From assembly GCA_937893145.1 (NCBI GenBank), contig CALBJW010000213.1, positions 1 to 63,775 of the forward strand: a DNA stretch of 63,775 nt, read 5' to 3'. Below the pieces are notes generated by a model, which ran no database searches, was not told the DNA's origin, and was given only the letters and a program-made list of their open reading frames with translations. This DNA comes from an uncultured Prevotellaceae bacterium. Lineage in GTDB: Bacteria > Bacteroidota > Bacteroidia > Bacteroidales > Bacteroidaceae. Both the position numbers and the translations under genes were made by a program. Numbering within the stretch: the first letter of the stretch is position 1; the number at the start of each line of letters is the position of its first letter. Shown here one piece after another: positions 8,268 to 15,030 of this stretch.

Positions 8268-10346
8268 TTAGTTATTAAACTGCAAACCGTTGTCGTTTCG
8301 AGTAATCTCGATTGGCTTTTCCTTATCAATCGCTCCTGAGAGGATTTCCTTACTGAGTTCATTAAGGAGATGGTCTTGAATGGCACGCTTGATTGGTCGA
8401 GCACCAAAATCAGGATCGTATCCTGCATGAGCAAGGAAGTCGATTGCATCGTCAGAGACATTGAGGGTGATACCAGATTCGGCAACCATCTTCTTGACCT
8501 TTTCAATCTGTATGCAAACAATCTCTCGAATCTCGCTCTCATCAAGAGGTGTGAATGTGATTATGTCATCAACACGATTGATGAACTCTGGTCGGAAAAT
8601 ATGCAAAAGGTCTTCTCGCTTAGCGTTGGATGTCATGATGATGATTGTGTTCTTGAAATTGACAGTTCTACCCTTATTGTCTGTCAATCTACCATCATCG
8701 AGAACCTGAAGCAGCGTGTTGAACACATCTGGATGTGCCTTTTCAATTTCATCGAACAAAACCACAGAATATGGTTTGCGACGCACTGCCTCTGTAAGCT
8801 GTCCACCTTCATCATATCCTACATATCCCGGAGGCGCACCGATGAGTCGAGTGACACTAAACTTCTCCTGATATTCACTCATATCTATTCGAGTCATAAG
8901 CGACTCATCATTAAAGAGATAATCAGCCAGAGCCTTAGCGAGTTCAGTCTTTCCCACACCAGTTGTTCCCAAGAAGATGAAAGAGCCAATCGGACGCTTA
9001 GGGTCCTGAAGTCCAGCACGACTTCTACGGACTGCATCACTAACAGCCTGGATAGCAACATCCTGACCAATGACACGCTTGTGAAGTTCTTCTTCAAGAC
9101 GAACAAGTTTCTCGCGTTCACTCTGTAACATCTTGCTAACAGGGATTCCTGTCCAGCGACTTACGACATCAGCAATATCATCCGAAGTTACGTCCTCCTT
9201 TACCATTGCATTACCTCCCTGAGTTTCGGAGAGTTGCTTTTGAGTTTCTGCAATAGACTGTTCAAGCTGCTGAAGTTTACCATAACGAATCTCTGCAACA
9301 CGACCATAATCACCCTCGCGTTCAGCCTTGTCGGCAAGGAATTTCAAGTGTTCAATTTCCTGCTTATCCTGTTGCATCTTGTTCAAGAGGTTGCGCTCAG
9401 CCTCCCACTTCTCACGCTTCTTGCGCTCATCCTCCTTGAGTGTGGCAATGATATTATTGAGTTCTTCGAGCTTCTCATTATCATTCTCACGCTTAATGGC
9501 TTCACGCTCAATCTCAAGTTGCTTGAGACGACGAGTGAGTTCATCAAGCTCCTCAGGAAGAGAATCACGTTCCATCCTAAGTTTTGCAGCCGCCTCATCC
9601 ATAAGGTCGATAGCTTTGTCCGGAAGAAAACGCTCTGTGATATAGCGGTTTGAGAGTTCTACGGCACTGATAATGGCTTCGTCCTTGATACGAACCTTAT
9701 GATGATTCTCATATCTTTCCTTCAAACCACGAAGGATAGAGATGCTTGACAATACATCAGGCTCATCAACAAGCACAGACTGGAAACGACGTTCGAGAGC
9801 CTTGTCCTTCTCAAAATACTTCTGGTATTCATCGAGTGTTGTAGCACCGATACTGCGAAGTTCACCTCTTGCAAGTGCAGGTTTAAGGATATTAGCGGCA
9901 TCCATTGCGCCACTTGTCTGTCCAGCACCCACAAGTATATGAATCTCATCAATGAAGAGGATGATGTTACCTGCCGATTCGGTAACCTCCTTTATCACCT
10001 TCTTGAGTCGTTCCTCAAATTCGCCCTGATACTTAGCACCAGCGATAAGTGCGCCCATATCAAGGGAATAGAGTTTCTTGTTCTTAAGGTTCTCTGGCAC
10101 ATCACCACGAAGAATACGATGTGCAAGACCTTCCACGATGGCAGTCTTACCAGTACCTGGTTCACCTATCAATATTGGGTTGTTCTTAGTTCTTCGACTA
10201 AGAATCTGGAGTATGCGTCGAATCTCATCGTCACGGCCAATCACTGGGTCAAGCTTACCGTTTTTCGCCAATGCTATGAGGTCGGTAGCATACAGTTCAA
10301 GAGCCTTCTGCTCTTGCTGATAATTTGGATTGTTCATGTTCATCAT
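8268..10346 (-). CDS. clpB: ClpB-type disaggregase lacking the N-terminal domain
   Basis: AAA+ protein-disaggregating chaperone, 692 aa; full-length ClpB is about 860 aa. It begins just before NBD1 (GKLDPVIGRDDEIRR) and has no Clp_N repeat. NBD1 has GEPGTGKT and IILFIDEIH. A middle coiled-coil domain (about residues 245-370) confirms the ClpB type over ClpA or ClpC. NBD2 has GTTGVGKT and VVLFDEIEKAH. In NBD2 the stretch between MTSN and FRPEFINR is only about seven residues, against some 25-35 in ordinary ClpB, so this is a second compaction. The gene stands alone, with a sigma-54-type promoter and a terminator. It may be a specialised second ClpB, with a full-length copy elsewhere. No N-domain is encoded in the upstream 150 nt, so this is not a simple frameshift. 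Confidence 0.88.
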   Translation of the reverse strand: MMNMNNPNYQQEQKALELYATDLIALAKNGKLDPVIGRDDEIRRILQILSRRTKNNPILIGEPGTGKTAIVEGLAHRILRGDVPENLKNKKLYSLDMGALIAGAKYQGEFEERLKKVIKEVTESAGNIILFIDEIHILVGAGQTSGAMDAANILKPALARGELRSIGATTLDEYQKYFEKDKALERRFQSVLVDEPDVLSSISILRGLKERYENHHKVRIKDEAIISAVELSNRYITERFLPDKAIDLMDEAAAKLRMERDSLPEELDELTRRLKQLEIEREAIKRENDNEKLEELNNIIATLKEDERKKREKWEAERNLLNKMQQDKQEIEHLKFLADKAEREGDYGRVAEIRYGKLQQLEQSIAETQKQLSETQGGNAMVKEDVTSDDIADVVSRWTGIPVSKMLQSEREKLVRLEEELHKRVIGQDVAIQAVSDAVRRSRAGLQDPKRPIGSFIFLGTTGVGKTELAKALADYLFNDESLMTRIDMSEYQEKFSVTRLIGAPPGYVGYDEGGQLTEAVRRKPYSVVLFDEIEKAHPDVFNTLLQVLDDGRLTDNKGRTVNFKNTIIIMTSNAKREDLLHIFRPEFINRVDDIITFTPLDESEIREIVCIQIEKVKKMVAESGITLNVSDDAIDFLAHAGYDPDFGARPIKRAIQDHLLNELSKEILSGAIDKEKPIEITRNDNGLQFNN

Positions 10347-10384
10347 AACGAATATTTGTTAAGTTTATACACTCATCAATCTTC

Positions 10385-10399
10385 GCAAGAGCTGTGCCA
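10385..10399 (-). promoter_or_regulatory. Sigma-54 (RpoN) promoter before clpB
   Basis: On the minus strand TGGCACAGCTCTTGC matches the sigma-54 consensus TGGCAC-N5-TTGC, with the invariant GG (-24) and GC (-12) separated by exactly 10 nt. The predicted start is near 10373, about 27 nt before the ClpB ATG. No TAnnTTTG box was found in this gap. The enhancer-binding activator it would need is not encoded in the window. Confidence 0.72.
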
Positions 10400-10445
10400 A
10401 CGATGCTTTTCTGCAAAAAAGTCAGTATTAGTTGACAAAATGGCA

Positions 10446-10477
10446 CGAAAAAGGCGACACTTGAAAGCGCCGCCTTT
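10446..10477 (-). terminator. Terminator after the OB-fold secreted protein
   Basis: A 7-bp GC-rich stem AAAGGCG/CGCCTTT (10450-10456 with 10471-10477) is followed by TTTTT on the minus strand. It isolates clpB from the upstream gene. Confidence 0.75.
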
Positions 10478-10500
10478 AAATTTAAATATGTGTAGTATGT

Positions 10501-11898
10501 TTACTTCACAACTTTCTTCTTACCATCGATGATGTAAACACCCTTGACTGGTGCGTTGTTGAGCTTAGCACCAGAGACGCTGTAGATAGCGTTACGAGTT
10601 GACATTGAAGAAACCTTGATTGATTCAACAGAAGAAGTTTGTCCATCCCATGACCAATCAGAAGTACCCTTAACACCTGCTACAGAGAAGTACTTTTCTA
10701 TGTTACCATAAATCCATACAGTCTTGCCTACATTTTCTGGGTTATCAACGATGTTGAGAGCCTTTCGAGCAGGAGAGTCGCCAGTTGCATTATTTGCAAG
10801 AAGTTGAACAGGAATTACGAATGCCTTATCTTCTGTACCGAGAGCAATGTTTGAAGCAACAGGATCTTTTGCAGAGATTGGTTCTTTCTCAGAACCAAAG
10901 CAACCGAGAATAACACCCTTCACCCAAACGCCTTCTACAGCCTGTTCAGCATTATAAACACCCTTGATAACATCTTCGATAGTGTAAGGATTGTCAAGAG
11001 TACCTGCACCTACAAGGGTATAAGGCTCTTCTGGAGTGACTGGTGTGTCTGGAGTATCATCAGCAATCTTGCCATTAAGAGAATAGATCTTCGAGCCAGT
11101 AGTGACTTCGTATGTACCATTATAGTCCAAGAGTTTTCCATAAACAATGACTTCATCACCATCCTGAATATCGTCTTCTGAAGTAAATCTTTCACCTCCA
11201 AGACCGTATCCACGGAAGATTTCCAATTCCTTACTTCCATCTGAGATAAAATAAGTAGCATTGCCATACTGAGCACTTACCTCTTGCACCTTTGTAATTG
11301 TACCCTTTACATACACTTCCTTATCAAGTCCTTTGCCAGCCTCGATGAGAGCAAGAGCCTCAGTTACAGTGTAAGCTGTAGCAGGAGTGTTGGTGATATC
11401 TACAGGACCTGCAGGTTCTTCCTTTTCACCATCAACAGTTACAGTGATTGATTTGATTTGAGTATTCTTAGCTACTGTGAAAAGAACAGATTCTTCCGAA
11501 CCATACCAAACCTTATCCTCCGAGAGAGTACCTACAGCAGTTGAAATGTTAAAGTTTGTACTATGTGCAGAGAATTCAATTTTAGTAATCTTATGTCCAG
11601 CAGCAGCAATAGTGAAAGACTCGTTATACATACGAAGTCTTGGAGAAGAAGCCCAGATACGGTTGCGAGTTTGCGCATCAGCAGCAGAAGCCTTGATAGT
11701 GATAGTTACTCCATCAATAGAAACTACACCATCGCTGTTAAGTTCTCCGTCAGCAACATAAGTTGCATTAGAGCCGCTTGATACTCCAGGCAATTCTGGG
11801 AAGTACTTTAGGTAATCATTATCGAAGTCGAACTTAACCTGAGCACTTACATTAAAAGCACAAAGTGCTACTAATAAAGAGAGTAAAATTTTCTTCAT
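10501..11898 (-). CDS. Secreted OB-fold / DUF6359-like protein with sorting tail
   Basis: Start taken at the ATG giving MKKILLSLLVALCAFNVSAQ, a clean signal peptide; the frame stays open further upstream but through A/T-rich non-coding sequence. The product has 465 aa. After an N-terminal beta-sandwich-like part (about 20-160) comes a domain starting TPATAYTVTEALALIEAGKG with an OB-fold pattern (VYVKGTITKVQEV, FISDG, VIVYGKLLDYNGTYE). A second, DUF6359-like domain (PYTIEDVIKGVYNAE, VWVKGVILG) follows. The end, VSGAKLNNAPVKGVYIIDGK plus KKVVK, is a type IX-like sorting tail. Similar secreted proteins are frequent in Prevotella and Bacteroides and carry no proven activity. It is flanked by its own terminator and the 12-kb repeat region. 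Confidence 0.82.
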   Translation of the reverse strand: MKKILLSLLVALCAFNVSAQVKFDFDNDYLKYFPELPGVSSGSNATYVADGELNSDGVVSIDGVTITIKASAADAQTRNRIWASSPRLRMYNESFTIAAAGHKITKIEFSAHSTNFNISTAVGTLSEDKVWYGSEESVLFTVAKNTQIKSITVTVDGEKEEPAGPVDITNTPATAYTVTEALALIEAGKGLDKEVYVKGTITKVQEVSAQYGNATYFISDGSKELEIFRGYGLGGERFTSEDDIQDGDEVIVYGKLLDYNGTYEVTTGSKIYSLNGKIADDTPDTPVTPEEPYTLVGAGTLDNPYTIEDVIKGVYNAEQAVEGVWVKGVILGCFGSEKEPISAKDPVASNIALGTEDKAFVIPVQLLANNATGDSPARKALNIVDNPENVGKTVWIYGNIEKYFSVAGVKGTSDWSWDGQTSSVESIKVSSMSTRNAIYSVSGAKLNNAPVKGVYIIDGKKKVVK

Positions 11899-11957
11899 AA
11901 GCATATTGTTTTTAGTGATTATTATTTCTTGATTTGCTTTGATGCAATATTTCGATG

Positions 11958-11965
11958 CAAATATA
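11958..11965 (-). promoter_or_regulatory. Possible -7 box of the OB-fold protein gene
   Basis: TATATTTG on the minus strand fits TAnnTTTG and lies about 60 nt before the chosen start codon. No -33 TTTG is found at the right distance, so this is a partial match only. Confidence 0.35.
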
Positions 11966-12075
11966 CAAAACTTATTTATATATATAAAATAAATAAGGAG
12001 AAAATATGCAGACAAACGATAATATTGTGTAAAAGAACTCAGCTTTAGCATTTGTACACATATGGTGGAGTTGCT

Positions 12076-12160
12076 AAAAAGTACCGCAAGTTTGAGCCAA
12101 AACATACGGTGTTTTGGCATCAAACATACGGAGGTTTTACCTCATTTCACCGTATGTTTT
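12076..12160. repeat. 22-nt-period repeat cluster (12.1 kb)
   Basis: AACATACGG occurs at 12101 and 12123, exactly 22 nt apart. The inverted core CCGCAAG lies just before, at 12084-12090. AAACATACGG (12122-12131) pairs perfectly with CCGTATGTTT (12150-12159). The same motifs and the same 22-nt period recur at 36544-36609 and 52737-52805, so this belongs to a dispersed intergenic family. A 76-codon plus-strand frame across it (12052-12282) is judged to be an accident of the repeat. Confidence 0.7.
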
Positions 12161-12285
12161 TAGTAAAAACATTATATGATTTAGTTTTTAAAGCAATGCG
12201 TTTCGATTTTGAAGTGCCTCTTGTGACCATCCAAAAACGAAACATCAACGAAATTCAAAAAAGAACAAAAACAGTTGTTTGAGAG

Positions 12286-12576
12286 AACACCCTACCAAAT
12301 CCAGGTTAAACGATTGATTTTGTGGCAAATAAGTTGGTAGAATGTTGCTTGAACATTCTACCGACTCTCTACCATCACTCTACCTATATCGTACTATTCC
12401 AAACAAACTTCAACTAAGCATCTATCCACAAGATTTCTTAATAAAGATAGGATGCTGGTGAGTGCCAGTAGAGACATGGTAGAGAGTTGGTAGAGTGTTG
12501 GTAGAGTGTTAAAGCAACACTCTACCAACCTATTTTCCTCGATATCAATCATTTAACTCCAATTTGGTAGAATGTT
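12286..12576. repeat. Long inverted-repeat element, about 290 bp
   Basis: The left arm (12286 to about 12385) and the reverse complement of the right arm (about 12470 to 12576) align over some 95 nt with roughly four of five bases identical. The right arm has one extra unit of GGTAGAGTGTT. Inner perfect hairpins are GGTAGAATGTT/AACATTCTACC (near 12336-12362) and GGTAGAGTGTT/AACACTCTACC (12500-12526). The centre (about 12386-12469) is unpaired. No open frame was found. It looks like a MITE-type or other palindromic element; a transcript would fold into one long hairpin. Confidence 0.7.
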
Positions 12577-12647
12577 AGCATTCTGGGGTGTTTTATAATT
12601 TTTTACGAACCGTGAAACGAAGGAGTTAGTAGGTAAAGTATAAAGAC

Positions 12648-12677
12648 AAAAAGTCACCCACGAATGTGAGTGACTTC
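12648..12677 (-). terminator. Terminator after secreted-protein/peptide cassette B
   Basis: A 7-bp stem AAGTCAC/GTGACTT (about 12651-12657 with 12670-12676) is followed on the minus strand by TTTTTG. It is related in sequence to the cassette A terminator (shared AGTCACCCAC). Confidence 0.75.
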
Positions 12678-12698
12678 TTTATAATGTAGATTTGAGGA

Positions 12699-12869
12699 TT
12701 AATCCCAAGAAATCTTGGCAGGAGCTACATTTCCTACACGTTTCTTTGTCCATGGGTCTGCGCCGCCATCCGTATAATCGTCTTTAAGATTATCAGATGT
12801 ACAAATTACATCTATGCTGGAAAAACGCATTACTGACACTTCTGGCACAATAAATTTTTTCTTATTCAT
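12699..12869 (-). CDS. Small peptide of cassette B, 56 aa, unknown function
   Basis: A 56-codon frame starting MNKKKFIVPEVSVMRF, with DVICTS in the middle and ISWD at the end. It has no signal peptide or membrane segment. It starts 26 nt after the stop of the 636-aa secreted protein gene and is followed by a terminator, so it should be co-transcribed with that gene. It resembles the cassette A peptide (5979-6137) in length, lysine-rich start, P-x-V-x-V spacing, DVIxTS, a Gly/Asp-rich middle and a C-terminal Trp. Two independent copies in the same position make chance unlikely. The function is unknown. Confidence 0.7.
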   Translation of the reverse strand: MNKKKFIVPEVSVMRFSSIDVICTSDNLKDDYTDGGADPWTKKRVGNVAPAKISWD

Positions 12870-12895
12870 GATAAAATATATTATATTTTTAAAAT

Positions 12896-14806
12896 TTATT
12901 TCACAAAACGCTTAACACCATTTACGATGTAGAGACCTGGCTTAGAAATCTTAGAAACCTTTACACCATTGATTGTGTAAATAGAATCAGCCTTCTTATT
13001 ACCAAGACTAACGCCATCAATAGAAGTTGCATTACCATTTTCATCGATTATTGCAATCATGATTTTAGCAGAACCAGCATTTTCATGATTAGCACCGTCA
13101 TTGAACCAAATGTCTCTATTTAAGCTCAAACTGCCACGGAATGGAGCCAATGTAGTAACATTAGAAAGATACTCTCCATCTAGACGAGTTGCAACTGCAT
13201 AATTGCCAGCATACTTTGTTGTCTCAATGAATGTTCCTTGATAATTTGCGCTATTGTTTGGAGTACCAGCAATTACACTATTATTAAATTTATAATTAAT
13301 GCCATTACGAGCTGTATCAAAAATCAAAATTGGAAGACCTGGTTTTACAACATCACGCTTATGGAAATAAGCAAATGTTCTTCCATCAGCTAAAACTTCC
13401 TGGAAAGCAAAAGTAAGCAATTGAGCTGTTGGCACATCAGCCTGAGTGAGTTCGAATGGTAAACACATGATTGTGTTATTTCTACCGTTTTCAGTCCACT
13501 TGTATCCACCGCTAATTGCAACGAAGTCTACAGGTGAGTAGTAGTTTGTTGTAGCTCGATTCTGAGTAGTTGTCACGTCTACAAGTTCAAGCTTCTGACA
13601 CTCATAATAGTAGTTGTTACCAGCACCAGCCTTATACTTTACAACAACATTAGTCACATCCTTTACTGCATCTGCATACTGTTCTTCAACGATACCAATT
13701 GCGTTTCTTGTGACATTAGCCTTGATTTCATTAAATTCAGCAATAGTCTTAAGATCTCTTTCTGGAGTTTCCTTACCAGCATATACTGTGATGAAAGGAA
13801 CGTCTTTTGGTTCGCCGAACTGAACTGTGCAAGGGATTACAGTTGCCTTATCGATAAGACCGATAAGGGCATCGAAGAACTTAAGTACATTCTGGATAGA
13901 AATCTTCTTCATTGCATCTTCAGTAGTTGCACCATTAAGATTGAGAGCAGTAGTGATAAGATTGTCGAGAGCTCCTTCTTCCAAATTTGAACAATCGAAA
14001 GTAATAGTACAATTATTATCAAGTTCTGCCATACTATTGTCAACCTTCATTGTTGAACCAGCTGGGAGATAAAGAACAACCTTCTTTGTGTCTTCAGTTA
14101 CTGTTGTATAAGAAAGCTCGCTTGTAAGAGTGTTCTGAACTGTTTCCTGACCATTGTTTACGAGAAGATCGACATCTTTTCCATCACAAAATACCTTCTC
14201 ATTTCCGATCTGGAAATAAGCACCAGCCTTCAAGATAAACTTACTATCATGAGATGTTGGGCGTGTTGCAGTAGTTTCATTTGTAATGATAGCCCAAGCC
14301 TTACGAGCATCTTCAGTGCTTGAAGGAGTACCAACAATCTGAGTCTTTTCAACACCAGCAATAGTGTAAGTGAAAGTCTGGCGAGTTGGAGTGATATTTG
14401 TCTTGATATAGTCAACAACTGTTACAGGAACAGAAACAACCTTACTGTCAGCCAAAGCATAGCTGTTTGGAAGCCACTCGCTGAGTGTCTGTTCAGTAAC
14501 TGTAACACCAGTATCGTAAGAAACGCTATAGTTACGAGTTTCATCTGCAGCTAATCCAAGACCTTCAACGCCAGTCATACGCATTTGAACATCAGCGTAT
14601 GTAGCACCAATCTTAGCTGATGCTTCAGGGAGATTAATACTGAATGCGAAATTGTCGTACATTGTCGCATAAACAGTTTGAGCGTTTTTGTGGTTATTGT
14701 TATAACCTGTCACACCCACATAAAATCTTTCTGTCTGTGCAGAAGCTCCGAGACCAAGCATAAGAGCTGCACCTACGAGAAGTGTTTTAAGTAAATTTGT
14801 TTTCAT
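12896..14806 (-). CDS. Secreted surface protein of cassette B, 636 aa
   Basis: A signal peptide (LLKTLLVGAALMLGLGASA, then QTERF) is followed by a beta-rich region without recognised catalytic motifs. The tail NGVKVSKISKPGLYIVNGVK followed by RFVK is type IX-like. It is paralogous to the 608-aa protein at 6198-8024: both have a VTGY/ITGY start of the mature chain, QIGNE, NYYSPVDFVAISGGY then CLPF, and a near-identical tail. The first gene of cassette B, it has its own promoter and a peptide gene 26 nt downstream. It probably reaches the outer surface. No function can be assigned. Confidence 0.85.
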   Translation of the reverse strand: MKTNLLKTLLVGAALMLGLGASAQTERFYVGVTGYNNNHKNAQTVYATMYDNFAFSINLPEASAKIGATYADVQMRMTGVEGLGLAADETRNYSVSYDTGVTVTEQTLSEWLPNSYALADSKVVSVPVTVVDYIKTNITPTRQTFTYTIAGVEKTQIVGTPSSTEDARKAWAIITNETTATRPTSHDSKFILKAGAYFQIGNEKVFCDGKDVDLLVNNGQETVQNTLTSELSYTTVTEDTKKVVLYLPAGSTMKVDNSMAELDNNCTITFDCSNLEEGALDNLITTALNLNGATTEDAMKKISIQNVLKFFDALIGLIDKATVIPCTVQFGEPKDVPFITVYAGKETPERDLKTIAEFNEIKANVTRNAIGIVEEQYADAVKDVTNVVVKYKAGAGNNYYYECQKLELVDVTTTQNRATTNYYSPVDFVAISGGYKWTENGRNNTIMCLPFELTQADVPTAQLLTFAFQEVLADGRTFAYFHKRDVVKPGLPILIFDTARNGINYKFNNSVIAGTPNNSANYQGTFIETTKYAGNYAVATRLDGEYLSNVTTLAPFRGSLSLNRDIWFNDGANHENAGSAKIMIAIIDENGNATSIDGVSLGNKKADSIYTINGVKVSKISKPGLYIVNGVKRFVK

Positions 14807-14925
14807 AAATAGTAATTATTTTGATTAAATTTTAAATACTCAACATTTCTTTGTTATCTAAAGATAAACTGCGAATAAGTAAAGTTTGGGGAGACCTTTG
14901 TTTCACCACTTCGCATATATCGTTG

Positions 14926-14956
14926 CAAAATTAACTATTTTAAACTTATTCACAAA
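14926..14956 (-). promoter_or_regulatory. Promoter of cassette B
   Basis: On the minus strand TTTG (14953-14956), a 19-nt spacer and TAATTTTG (14926-14933), the same design as the cassette A promoter. The predicted start is near 14919, giving a leader of about 110 nt. Confidence 0.78.
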
Positions 14957-14965
14957 ATAATTTAT

Positions 14966-15004
14966 TCAAAAAAGCCGTTTTATTATTAAAATTGCATAAA
15001 GGCT
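14966..15004 (-). terminator. Possible terminator at the end of the polysaccharide operon
   Basis: A short stem AGCC/GGCT (14973-14976 with 15001-15004), extended by weak A/T pairs, is followed on the minus strand by six T. It is weak but rightly placed after the last gene of the operon. Confidence 0.4.
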
Positions 15005-15030
15005 AAACAAAAAATAATAAAAAAGAGGGG

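Noticed and set aside
10441..10455. Second sigma-54-like match TGGCACGAAAAAGGC on the plus strand
   Set aside because: The GG-N10-GC spacing fits, but the -12 part is AGGC instead of TTGC, it overlaps a terminator, and no plus-strand gene follows.
12052..12282. 76-codon plus-strand open frame in the 12-kb gap
   Set aside because: It runs through the 22-nt repeat units and hairpin, has no ribosome-binding context and reads as repeat translation; frames of this type are usually spurious.
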